From the NCBI GenBank assembly GCA_002104905.1, contig MCFE01000993.1:1-21227 (forward strand): a stretch of DNA of 21,227 nt, read 5' to 3'. The DNA comes from Basidiobolus meristosporus CBS 931.73. Its lineage: Eukaryota > Basidiobolomycota > Basidiobolomycetes > Basidiobolales > Basidiobolaceae. Below the pieces are notes generated by a model, which saw nothing but the letters and a program-made list of their open reading frames with translations, did not search any database and had not been told where the DNA came from. The translations under genes and the position numbers were made by a program. This document shows, piece after piece, positions 9,150 to 18,696 of the stretch (position 1 is its first letter; every line of letters starts with the position of its first letter).

Positions 9150-11776
9150 ATGGACAAGACTACTTTGACTCAGCACCATAGGAGGAGAAAAAAGGCCATG
9201 TGGCTATTGTGGCAAGCCTCTCAGCCGTGAAGCACACAGACAGCATAGGAAGTATTATAAGGATCATGGCTAGTGTTTTGCCACCCAAGTCATATTTGAC
9301 CATTCATTGGTCACCACTGAACCAACATTATTGTGCTGGCCAGTGATACTTTTATTTTGGCACCTGGCCGTCTTTGTCACCTTGCGCAAACTAAGTCAGG
9401 TGAGTTTGTGACACCTTTAGGCTTACCTCAGCATTCTGAATTTGGCAAGCAGAGTGATAGCTCTGACAAAAAAGGTTCACTGATGGATCTTGAGCCTATC
9501 TCCCCTAACTACAGTACCACATATGAGCCTTGTCAAATCCCCATATGCAATGAGACATCACCCATTGAAACAGATGCTAAGGATACTTTATGGAGCCAAG
9601 TGAGCCCAGTAACTCATCTACTGGTGAATGATATAAAGTTGTGGCTAAAGAAGTGGTGCATTTCCAGTAATAGCAGTAATGGGGGCTTTAAGGATTTATT
9701 GCTACTTCTTGCCAAAATCATACCAAGTTGTAACTTACCATGTACATGGCACAAGTGGATAACTACCAAGCAGCTGGCAACATATGATCCAGAGATGGTC
9801 CTGATTCCAGCATGTGTTAACAGTTGCATAGCATTCATATCCAAAAATGCTACCATTGCAATGTGTTCAAATTGTCACAAGTTCACCACCATTGAGGGAA
9901 ACATCATTCACACTGTGGAAATATTCTGGTTGTACCTTGTCTGAGGAAGCTGATGCAGTCCAACAAATATTGCAAAGCTATACAGCACCACACTCAGTAT
10001 CAATCAAGCACAAGCACATCTGATATAATTGATGGCAAACATTACAAACAGCTAAAAAGCAAGGGCTACTTTTTTACTCTACCAGCAAATCCTGCTGGCC
10101 ACTGATTCTCATCAATCTGAATCTGCCACCCATCTAACAGTATCAGAGCAATAATATGATTGTACTCTCACTGGTATCTGGGCCCAAATCACCAGCAAGT
10201 CTTGAAAGCTACCTGTATCCATTACTGGATGAATTTTGTATGCTTTCCAGCAGGATGAGAGTAAATGGCTGTCATGTAAGAGTGTATATTATTATCTGCA
10301 TTGGAAATATCCAAGCCATCAGCATGGCAGCAGGTTTTTCCAGGCACAATGGACAGTATTGCTGTCAAGTGTGTGAGATTTAAGGAACTTACCCCATAAC
10401 TCATACACATAACAATTACCTAAGAACCAGCACTAAGAACATTGTCTTTCCACAGAGGGAATGTACTGAAGTAAGCATGCAACTGCAGCAAAGTTGGCAT
10501 GCTATCAGCCATTGGACAGAATATGGAATCAGAAACGGGAGATACTTAAGATACAGGGTATCTTTTGGAGCAAATGCTTTCCTCTGGGAGCAATGCTTTT
10601 GATTTTCAACAATGTTTCTATACCAATGAACAAGTTATAAATGGGACATTTCATGCTAAACAAGCCCATCAAGATACTGGAAAAATTTGAAAGACCAGGT
10701 AAAATACTAATGAGTATCTGTTAGCCTAAGTACTTTGCACAGGCTCCAATCAATATGCATATGCATATACAATAATACAAATGCAAAGACAGGATGAACT
10801 GGATATGTATTTATTCAAGTGGTGTTCTGAAGCCATTCCTACAAGGAGTATATAGGGAGTATTAGGAGTAATATGTGGACATTGAAGGAATATTTATCTG
10901 GAGGCAGATCACCAATGTCAACTTCACACATTTACAGCTATTGTGTGAAGAGTTTGTGACAGGATTTGAGCGGCTATACTATATACATAAAGCTGAACAC
11001 GTAAATCTCTGCCACTACTGTATCCATCCTCTACTCCATCTTGCACAGAGTGTAGAGAATATTGGGCCTTGCTTCACCTTTTGGGAGTTTCCTAAGGAGG
11101 GGATGTGTGAGGAGATAGGAAGACAAGTCAAGTTGCAGGTACTACAATATCCTATTCTCATCAGGAGTATTACCTTTGAGTCTGTCATGGATGTGATTGG
11201 ATGGCACATGGAGGACAGCCAGAAAGAGTTAGAAGATACTGAGGACAAATGTCATATGAAGACACCTATGCCTATAACATTAAGAAGCTAAGCAGCCTCA
11301 ATGCATGCGTAAGCAGTTAGGTAATGTAAAGTTGGATGGAGTGCAACAAGCTGCTAATTTTTATTGGGAAAATTCTACCAAGGTATGCCGGATTTCCCAG
11401 AGTCACAAGCCTACGTATACACCATTCAATACAGAATTCACATAAACAAAAGCCGGGGCACATCTATAAGGGGGACTAGAATCCAGAAGAGAGAAGGAAT
11501 ATATTGGCTAAATACCAAGAAGTTCATTGCAGATATTCAGGAGGTATTCATGGCAAATGTGGCAACAACCAAGCATATGTTTGTAAGATGTATATGCTAA
11601 CAGCAGTACAAAGTATATGGCAACTTGCAAGTATCACACTAAAAAGCTGTAAAGTAGAGGTGATAGAAGTATGTCAATTGCAGCAGGTGTGTGCATTTGT
11701 AGAGGTTAGTATGCAGGAGGCCATAGTTTTTTTTGATTTGAACTATATATGGAATACCCAAGGCAGTAGTATGTAA
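9150..11776 (+). pseudogene. Tnp2/Plavaka-like transposase of element C (degenerate)
   Basis: The start is ATG 9150 (MDKTTLTQHHRRR). After a frameshift near 9185 an N-terminal zinc-finger-like motif follows, C-x2-C-x8-H-x2-H (CGYCGKPLSREAHRQH). The open stretch 9333-9944 carries DTLWSQVS, LLLLLAKIIPSCNLPCTW, YDPEMVLIPACVNSC and a C-x2-C (CSNC). The Tnp2 core at 10156-10383 has SLVSGPKSPASLESYLYPLL, then AGFSRHNGQYCCQVCEI. The C-terminal part at 10875-11291 has FERLYYIHKAE, HYCIHPLLHLAQSVENIGPC, FTFWEFPKEGMCEEIGRQ. A last conserved patch near 11540-11720 (VEVIEVCQLQQVCAFVEV) resembles the usual end of these transposases. Stops between blocks make it inactive. The block order matches Agaricomycete Plavaka-type transposases as I know them. 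I could not assign catalytic acids. Confidence 0.8.
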
Positions 11777-12243
11777 GCAAATAAAAAGGTGTAATCCAAC
11801 AGTGTAATATATGAATTGCCCATGGGAAGGTAGAAAAAGGAAATACCATTTGGTAAATTGGTACAGTGGCATTATACAGAACCAGCTGTATGCTGTCATA
11901 CTGCCAATATAATGCAATCAGAGTCTTGCTGAGAGGCCCTCAAAATACTGTCAAGCTTCTTGCCATATAAGGCAATTGGATATCCTGGCCAACTGGATCC
12001 ACTTAAAATAGCTGTGGAGCACTCAAAGACTGCAACAATATCACGCAAATATTGTCACAGCACCAATAAAATATTGTCTAGTTATATCCTTTTATTTGGT
12101 TGTGAAAATAGCAAAACACTGTCATGATCCCATCATAAGATTGTTAGGAGGGTCATTAATTCCAGGCTGCTGGTATTATGATGGTCTCTCAACAGGATCC
12201 TGACAGCTGATCTGGAATGGATCTACCTACAGGACCAGATTAT
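11777..12243 (+). other. 3' non-coding region of element C
   Basis: There is no convincing reading frame. The stretch aligns with the reverse complement of 457-910 in element A, including GTGTAATATATGAATTGC, ATACCATTTGGTAAAT and the GCTGCTGGTATTA block near the terminus. Conservation in two copies suggests it holds the element's subterminal sequences. Confidence 0.55.
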
Positions 12244-12254
12244 TTTTCATAGGG
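12244..12254 (-). repeat. Right terminal inverted repeat of element C
   Basis: TTTTCATAGGG is identical to the right end of element A. The next base begins gypsy LTR sequence, so the transposon boundary is sharp. Confidence 0.75.
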
Positions 12255-12395
12255 TGTATTCCCCATTGCATTAGATTAGAGACAGAACCCAAGTATTCCT
12301 AGCAAGCTTTTGCCAGAGGTTGTTGCACCCAGTAAACACCCACATCCATTACACTTGAGAAGTGTTGGATGTTTCTCTCCCTTGGACTTATACAC
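12255..12395 (+). mobile_element. Fragment of a gypsy LTR (3' end)
   Basis: It aligns closely with about 20427-20568 of the LTR at the right of the window, sharing CATTAGATTAGAGACAGAAC, CTAGCAAGCTTTTGCCAGAG and ACACTTGAGAAGTGTTGGA. It begins exactly at the end of element C and stops at TTATACAC, about 7 bases before the LTR end, where copia protease sequence takes over. Element C seems to have inserted into this LTR. The left part of the LTR is not seen. Confidence 0.8.
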
Positions 12396-13305
12396 TGATA
12401 CACCATGGATAGTCTTTAATTTGTTGGGCAACTCCTTTACACTGCTAATATATTGTGATGCTCCAGAGTCAATATACCTTTCCTTACTTTGGTTACCTGC
12501 ACTCACTTGTACAATTACAAGTTACAGATGATAAGTAGTTATATGGCTGCCTGCTCTAGCTTTTTTTTTGTCTGCTGCTTTCTTCTTACATTCTCTTGCC
12601 TAGTGTCCTGGCTTCTTACAGTAGTTACAGCAACCAGGTTGTCTTTAGTTTTGTTGCTTTCCCTTCTTTTCTTTGTGCCTTTCTGAGCTGAATAAAGTAT
12701 TACCTTCAATTTTCTTTGCTTGATCATTTTGTCTGAGTTCTCCATGGAGAAGTCTTCCTTTGACATAGTCTAAGGTCTGATTGTCTTCTCTGCTTTCAAA
12801 TGAAAGATGAGTGGGTCACACTTGCCTGGTAAACCGCAATGTAGACAGGGTATCTTTTCCTCATCATCTACACCACCATTGATACTATAAAGTTCTTATG
12901 CAAGTTTCTCCATTCTGATAATGCATTTCAGCATGTCATCATCTTGCTTCATCCATATGTTGAAAAACTTTTGTTTTAAATAAAGCTTACTTGATACTGA
13001 CTTAGCTCTAAAGATACCCTCCAAGGATTCCTGTGCTGCTTTGGCAGTATTTGAAGCATGAATTTGTCCAATGAGGGAATCTTGCACATTGATATATAAG
13101 GCATCATAGGCATTTCTTTCCTTCTTTTGAAACTTCTCCACTTCTTCTGCTGTTGCTTTGGGCTTAACTTCTCTTCCTGTTACTATACTCCAAAGCTTTC
13201 TTTCCTCAAGGCAGATCTGCATCTTGATTCTCCAAGGTCTGTAGTTCTGCCCATTAAGCCTCAGCTTCACAGGGAAGATGTTCGTATTGTTCTGTTTGCT
13301 GGTAG
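12396..13305 (-). pseudogene. Copia gag-protease remnant
   Basis: The gag domain is at 12896-13270 (KLRLNGQNYRPWRIKMQICL, EVKPKATAEE, then QESLEGIFRAKS and KFFNIWMKQDDDMLKCI), matching the copia gag family in which NY..W starts the domain. Downstream, after frameshifts, a CCHC zinc knuckle is readable near 12595-12635 (C-N-Y-C-K-K-P-G-H, a TAG, then A-R-E-C), so its frame is interrupted by a stop right after the His. The protease begins near 12480 with YIDSGASQYIS, where D-S-G is the aspartic active site. No ATG is left at the gag start: the frame upstream of 13270 runs into a stop in the leader. The product would bind RNA and form particles in the cytoplasm. It is not functional. Confidence 0.75.
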
Positions 13306-13331
13306 ATGTCCTCTTTAGAATAGATTAAGGC

Positions 13332-13348
13332 AGTTGGGGCTCATAACA
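13332..13348 (-). other. Copia primer-binding site
   Basis: On the minus strand TGTTATGAGCCCCAACT follows directly on the LTR end (…TTGCAACA). Its place and type fit a copia primer-binding site. The matching tRNA was not checked. Confidence 0.5.
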
Positions 13349-13519
13349 TGTTGCAATTTAAGAAGTGGTTTGGATATAAGAAGCTGATCAAGGAATAGTC
13401 ATAGTAGTTGAACTGTTGTTTATTCACAAGGAAGCCCAGTATTTACACCTTTGTAGAAGTAATACAACTACAAAACTGAGTAAGGAGAGCTTCTCAACAC
13501 TCAGGAGCATTCTGTAACA
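13349..13519 (-). repeat. Copia 5' LTR, 171 bp
   Basis: On the minus strand it starts TGTTACAGAATG and ends TTGCAACA. An AATAAA lies at 13419-13424 and a TATA-like GTGTAAATAC about 20 bp upstream. The short length is usual for fungal copia elements. Without the other LTR no target duplication can be tested. Confidence 0.6.
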
Positions 13520-13705
13520 GCTTCAGGGTTAGTACATGATGTTTAGTAAAGTGCTAATTTGATCATGACTATAGGGCAATAATCATAGGATCAGAGATCT
13601 GAAGGAAGTGACAAAGTTAAGACAGTAGGTTAGTGATACAGTGACCAAAACTAGTCCAGAATTGTCAAGTAAATATTTAGCTGCTGAATTATACAAAATA
13701 GTTAA
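13520..13705. other. Unassigned spacer
   Basis: I see no reading frame and no match to other parts of the window in this 186-bp AT-rich stretch between the copia LTR and the next transposase fragment. Confidence 0.5.
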
Positions 13706-14530
13706 ATGTTTCAACAAGAGAGTCTTATGTTGACATTGTGGGAATACCTATCCAGACACATATCAATAATGCAAACTAGACACATCTATAGCTTTTATGC
13801 AAGGAGTTTGTGACAGAATTTCAGCTTCTATACTGCAAGCATAAATCTGAATGAATAGGTCTCTGCTGTTACTGAATGCACTCTCTACCCCAAAATGCTT
13901 GGTATGTGGCAAATATTGGGGCTTGCTTTGCCTTCAGGGAGGTTTGTATAGAGCAGATGTGTGTGGAGTGAGCAAGACAAGTCAAGTTGCAGATACTACC
14001 ATAACCAAACCTCATTAAGAGTATTACCTAGAGTTTACCATGAATGTGATGAGTTGGTAGATGGAGGACAGCCAGGAAGAGTTAGAAAATATTGAGGATA
14101 GATGTGCAGATGAAGACACCAATGTCTTTGGCATAATGAAGTTAAGCAGCCCCAATGCATAGGCTATCAGTCAAGTAATCAAAGTTGGGCATGGTGCTAC
14201 AAGCCACTGGTCTTTATTAGGACTATTCTACTAAGGTACACAGTGTTTCTCCAGGTTGCAAGCCAATTTCTCACTGTTTCATATTGAATTCACCCAAACA
14301 AGAGTAAGAGCACACCTATCAGGGAGACTAATATCCTGCAGGGAGAAGGAATAAATTGGTTAAGTATCAAGAAACTCTTTGCAGATATTTAGTAGGTACT
14401 CATATCAGAAGTGGTGGCAACCAAGCATATGTTTGCAAGATACGTATGTTACCAGCAATAGAAAATCTAATGTAACTTTACAGGTATTACACTAAAGAGG
14501 CATCTAGTCTGTTGTAAAAGTTTATAATTC
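13706..14530 (+). pseudogene. Third Tnp2/Plavaka-like transposase fragment, 3' part
   Basis: It aligns with 10840-11650 of the transposase in element C. Shared blocks include AAGGAGTTTGTGACAGAATT, CACTCTCTACCCC, GGACAGCCAGGAAGAGTTAG, and CAACCAAGCATATGTTTG(C/T)AAG. It encodes the region of the C-terminal domain around EEFVTGF, a Leu-His helix and MEDSQEELE, but frames are heavily broken. Both ends fade into unrelated DNA, so neither a terminus nor an N-terminal part is present. It is a separate insertion or rearrangement product from element C, being in the same orientation but more diverged. Confidence 0.7.
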
Positions 14531-14751
14531 CACTTATATATACACCTAACTTATTCACTATGGTCATTACCTTTGAATCCTGTAGAATATTGATTAGATA
14601 AACTGTTAGGATTTACTTAAAATATTTTCACCAAAATGTCAGGTACCCAGAACAACAAAATTCTCTACTTGTCCAAACAGCCGCGGACTTCTCACAAATG
14701 TTCTTGGGACCTTTCTAAACCTATTATATGTGTTTGTTATGCCAAGACTAT
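14531..14751 (+). other. Unassigned segment with a short ORF cut by element E
   Basis: No match to other parts of the window. An ATG at 14636 opens a frame (MSGTQNNKILYLSKQPRTSH...) of about 38 codons before the terminus of element E at 14752. The frame then continues by chance to 14818. The composition is slightly less AT-rich (CAGCCGCGG at 14680). It may be the remains of a host exon, but I have no family match. Confidence 0.3.
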
Positions 14752-15840
14752 CCCTGTGAAAAATTATTGTGATAATCCCCTCAAAAGGCCATCAAGAATT
14801 ATAAGTCCCATGACTTAGAGGTACTGGTCCCTTTGGACACCATGCAAAGACCATCGAAAAATTATTGCACTTCAGATTTCACAAAAAACTTTTCATCACA
14901 ACAATACAAAAGTGTCTTTTAATTGGTTCCCTGCCAAATTTCTCACCTTCTGACCACAGACACTCTATCACCTCCTATGTTTGTTTGCATTGATTGGCTA
15001 GTGTCTCTTTTTCACACTTCTTACTTCCTGACTCAATGGTTTCTCTTACTTTTATGCATACAAATTGATATATGTCTGTTGAAACATCAGTTGTACCATA
15101 ATTGCCAAATTTATTAATCTATAAAAGTCCCTATACCCTACACAAACATGAAGCCCAACCCCACACTCAACAAGTAGCTCCATCAAGATCCACCACCCTA
15201 CATGTATTTCTGCTATAATGCTCTGTTTCAATGACTCCAGCAGGAACCCAATGGCTATATTCCACTATTCACTCACTGTTCCCACCTTGTCCTGGTTTTC
15301 AGCCAGCACTGCAAGGTCTACCACCTCCTCTGCCAGTCATTGCAATAAGTCCTTGCAATATTCAGGTGGGTTTTTTTAAGCTCAGCTCTTGAAGAAGTGC
15401 TGCAACCTCTGGGTGTGCCTTTCAATGTTCTAAAATACTACTGAAAGCATTGTGATAACCTTTTGAGTTCTTGACATTGTTACTTTGTCTGTCAGTGGGT
15501 TCATCACTTGGCCAGTAATGGAGGGTGCAGAGGCTGTTATTGACAAATTGCCTTTCTGTGCAAACTCATCTACCTCACTTGAGTATAGCTTAACTGGCTA
15601 TGCTTTCAACTCTTGTGAGAACAGCTGTTTTCTTGCTAGTAATTCTACTTGGTTAAGATGGGATGCAGTCTGTTCCTGGCTTATGGCATCAGTTGGCAAG
15701 AACTGCGCTTTTTCTCATACCTCCCTGTCTCTGGCTTGGGTAGACGTTTTTCCCATAACCTTTTCCCTAATCACTGCCAGGTCTTTCACTGCTACTTTGC
15801 CATAGTGCTTCTTGTATTGAACTATATTTTCCTCTTGATA
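14752..15840. mobile_element. Element E: truncated copy with left terminus and gene X 3' half
   Basis: The copy starts with CCCTGTGAAAA, one base different from the family terminus, followed by the subterminal block CTCAAAAGGCCATC...AAGTCCCATGACTTAG, also found inverted at the right ends of D and A. It then runs into the 3' half of gene X on the minus strand and stops near 15840 inside the basic region, where it joins copy F. Confidence 0.7.
14920..15840 (-). pseudogene. Gene X, 3' half, element E copy
   Basis: It aligns with 6530-7410 of element C on the minus strand: the C-terminal tail (SGSKKCEKET, EVIECL), the helical domain near 15300 (LAVLAENQD, EW..AIGF) and the segment around 15560-15700. 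Stops interrupt each block. The 5' half, including the coiled coil, is absent. Confidence 0.6.
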
Positions 15841-16857
15841 GATATTGAGTCCTATGAATTAGAGGTATTGTTTCTATCAGGACACCGTGCAAAGACTGTC
15901 AAAAATAATTGCACCCAGATTTCACAAAAAGCTTGATCAAAATTTTCATCACAACAATACAATGTAGCTTTTGATTGGGTCTCTGCCAGTTTTCTCACTT
16001 TCTGACCCCAGACATTCTATTGCTTCCTATGTCTGTGTGCATTGATTGGATAGTGTCTCTTTTTAACTCTCCTTACTTCCTAACTCAACTGTTTCTCTGA
16101 CTTTCCATACTTACAAATTGTTTTTTTCTGCTGAAACTTAGTTGTACCTAAATTGCCAACTGTATTGGCCTGTACAAGTCCCTATAGCCTAACCTCAGAC
16201 TCATCAAGTAACTCCATTAAAATCCACCACTCAATAATTATTTCTGCTACAATGGTGTGCTTCCATGACTTTGGTGGGAACCCTACGGCTTTATGCTGCT
16301 GTTCATTCACTGGTTCCCATTTGTACTGGTCTTCAGCCAGCATTACAAAGTCTAGCTCCTCATCAGCCAGTCTTTGCAATAAGTCCTTGCAATATTCAAG
16401 TGTGTTTTCTTGGACTCTCATCTAGAAGTGCTGCAACCTCTTGGTGTGCATATTAATGTTTCAAAATTCCACTGTAGGCATTGTGACAACCTTCTGAGCA
16501 CTTAACAGTGTTACTTTGTCTCTCAGTGGGATTTTCATTATGTCAACAATAGAGGATGTAGAGGCTGTAGTAGACAAGTTGCCTTTTGCTGCAAACTCAT
16601 CTGCCTCACTGTAGGGTAGCACAGCTGGCTGTGCTTCCAACCCTTGTGAAAACAGCTGTTTTCTTGTTGGTAATTCTTCTCAAATATGCTGGGATTCAGT
16701 GTGCTCCTGGCTTACGGTGTGAGTTGGCAAGAACTGCAGCTTTCTTCTCATGCTTCCCTGTCTCTGTCCTAGGTAGACTTACTTCCCTTTTCCTCTATCA
16801 CTGCCAGGTCCTTTGCTGCTACTCTGATCAAGTGCTTCTTGATCATAACCATGCTTT
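15841..16857 (-). pseudogene. Gene X, 3' half, element F copy
   Basis: A second truncated X copy in tandem with E. It begins near the subterminal block (GAGTCCTATGAATTAGAGG at 15849) but lacks the terminus itself. The best frame is 16182-16421 (QENTLEYCKDLLQRLADEEL, LAEDQY.WEPVNEQQHKAVGF). Its 5' side stops at 16857 in the basic region (CACTGCCAGGTCC...CCATGCTTTT), close to the corresponding breakpoint in E. Compared with element C it has a single copy of the 206-bp unit. Confidence 0.6.
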
Positions 16858-17582
16858 TATTGAAATATCAGAGAGATCTATGGGATGTGAAATGGGGAAC
16901 TAGTAGTTTTACATGATATTCACCAGTTGATTTATTGAGCTGCAACACAGTATTTGTATATATTGCAAAGCTATGTACATGTAGATCTTTGCTCATTATG
17001 ACGGGAGTCTCAGGAGTATATGTACCTAGTTTCAGCGCATTTATACAAGTTTCCAAGTTTCCTAAAATTCTGTAACTCACTAATTTCTAATAATTAGCAA
17101 GTTTCTTACAAACTAATTTCTAAGTTAGTATTCTAAATTTGTCATTTAGCTAACATCTAGTTCATGATTTATTAATAATCAGGTGGACTCCTAACTATTT
17201 GAATACTCCCACTCACATGATATATTCATATACTTATGAACTTGCTACAATGTTGTATATCTTCTGGTTGCAACTAAACCTACAAATAGCCATCTAACCC
17301 ATAGGACCAATAAATTCTCCCATATATGTTTGGGATTGCATATTATCTGTGATAAATAAGTAAAAGCCTACACTATTTGCAACATACTTCAGCCCCCACC
17401 TGATTGGTAGCTAATAATAGAGGCTACATCCTCTGTGTTTGCGCATTATTTTCATTTCAAGTGGCAACATACTTATGCAAATTCACTGCAGGAATGCAGG
17501 TACATGATCAACTAGAATAGTCTAATCCAAGCTCAGGTATATTTGGATCTTCATCATAGCTCCTTTATGTTACAATAATATG
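16858..17582 (-). mobile_element. Probable solo LTR inserted in gene X remnant
   Basis: This insert of about 700 bp lies between X fragment F and another X scrap at 17583. On the minus strand it has a TATAAAT box (17039-17045) followed about 105 bp later by AATAAA (16931-16936), the spacing expected of an LTR R region. It may run from TGTAACATAAAGG (near 17575) to CATTTCACA (near 16885). I could not find a matching target duplication, so the bounds are approximate. No coding frame is convincing. Confidence 0.4.
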
Positions 17583-17690
17583 GTTGACGCTTGTTTGGAA
17601 CTTTTGGCCCTGCTTGTAAAGGGCTCTTGAGGAAGCCACTGGTTTTTAACCATTGCACACTTCTTCTTCTGCCTTTGATGATTTGGCAAA
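17583..17690 (-). pseudogene. Gene X scrap
   Basis: It aligns with 7703-7795 in element C and 5255-5350 in element B (CTTTTGGCCCTGCTTGTAA, TTGAGGAAGCC.CTGGTTT). It probably continues copy F across the intervening insert, with about 90 bp lost. Confidence 0.6.
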
Positions 17691-18084
17691 ATCTGCGTTA
17701 TTTAACTGATTTTTATTGCATTATGGTTAAATCTCCATCAATTGCCATGTATCCCATCATTATGTTGCAAAAATCATCCTCACAAAATGACTGGGTATTT
17801 TATTGATATTTTACTCACAAGTCTATAATCAAATAGGAAATCTGCAATTGATGTGATCTGATCCATGTCAATGTAATCCAAGATGTTTCATTCACAATAT
17901 ATGGAAAATTCAACAATCACAATAGTTTTCATTTATATTTCATTTAAGACCAGGTTGATGCCAATACACCACTATATAAGCATCCAAATCTGTTACTATG
18001 GTCCCTTTACCAAGTCTCAACTCATCTTTAGTTCAACCCGGACAAAACCCATCCCCCAGCTCACAAGCAAGGTCTGGACTGGAA
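17691..18084 (+). promoter_or_regulatory. AT-rich upstream region with TATA box
   Basis: No gene is visible up to the next ORF. CTATATAAG at 17972-17980 is a good TATA box about 110 bp before the likely start at 18085. The ATG at 17998 is only about 20 bp downstream of the TATA, so it probably lies at or before the transcription start. Confidence 0.45.
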
Positions 18085-18696
18085 ATGGCAATGTTGGATC
18101 CGTTCAAGTTCTTGCCAAATGATTTCAGTATGGCCCAAGTGTCTACAATGAGCCGTCATACAGATATTTGGGCACAACTCATTAATCTAACAGAACTAGA
18201 TACCCTGGAGAGTCAACAGAGATGGAAGAACCTGAGTAGAAAGCTGTGGCATGAGCTCTACATCAAGATGCCAGCGGATGTATATAAGATGATATATAAT
18301 AAGACAAGTATTAAAGTCAAGAATGGGCTGAGAGTGAGGGGATTTGATAAGTAAGCTACATGGGAACAATTTTGTGCACAATTTGCTCAGTATGGGCTGG
18401 ACATGTCTGTTTGTGCCTTGACTTTGGGAACCAAAGAGATTTTGAATGAGTTTTTGCCTCAAATGACTAATGTATTACATGTTATATTAGTAGAGCTAAG
18501 TGGCTTTGGAGAGCTATATACACAGCACTCATCCAGGCAACAGTTTCAAAGTATTAGACAGAGGGTAAGTGAATACCTTGCGGAATTAGAAGGTGAGCTT
18601 CAAGAGGAAGAATACAGACTGCAAGCAACATTGTCTATATTGCACCAGCATGCCTTGCTGGATTCCTTACCATCTCTTGCAACTTCAGCATGCCGG
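18085..18696 (+). pseudogene. Unrecognised ORF interrupted by LTR insertion
   Basis: The frame starts MAMLDPFKFLPNDF at 18085 (an in-frame ATG also lies at 17998). It runs for about 200 codons with a single in-frame TAA at 18352, then is cut by the LTR at 18697. The frame is the same before and after the TAA, and both parts look protein-like. The first contains WAQLINL and a Lys/Trp-rich stretch (RWKNLSRKLWHELY). The second contains ALTLGTKEILNEFLPQMTN and a predicted helical or coiled-coil segment (VSEYLAELEGELQEEEYRLQ). I recognise no domain. It could be a host gene or another transposon protein. Its 3' part, if any, would lie beyond the inserted retrotransposon, outside the window. Confidence 0.5.
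18693..18696. repeat. CCGG target-site duplication, left
   Basis: CCGG precedes the first LTR and is repeated at 19501-19504 right after it, as expected for a 4-bp gypsy target duplication. Confidence 0.6.

Larger units (their letters stand above)
6501..12254. mobile_element. Element C: inverted, near full-length transposon copy lacking its left end
   Basis: Gene X lies on the minus strand (6501-8658), followed by the divergent promoter with a MITE insert, then the transposase on the plus strand (9150-11776). The right terminus TTTTCATAGGG ends at 12254. The order is the mirror image of element A. The left terminus is missing: at 6501 the copy starts just inside the 3' end of gene X, joined directly to element B. 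It is larger than A because of a 206-bp duplication in X, a 211-bp MITE, and retention of segments that A has lost. Confidence 0.75.
12396..13519 (-). mobile_element. Truncated Ty1/copia retrotransposon, 5' part
   Basis: Read on the minus strand: a short LTR (13519-13349), a primer-binding site, gag, a zinc knuckle, and the start of the protease, where it is cut by the LTR fragment at 12395. Integrase, reverse transcriptase and the 3' LTR are absent. Confidence 0.8.

Noticed and set aside
9333-9944. 203-codon open frame as an independent gene
   Set aside because: It is an internal part of the transposase of element C. Its paralogues at 68-445 and 2600-2900 continue in other frames, and upstream coding sequence from 9150 belongs to the same gene.
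12276-12395. C-terminal part of the copia protease frame
   Set aside because: This stretch is the reverse complement of the gypsy LTR fragment, so the translation beyond the junction is accidental.
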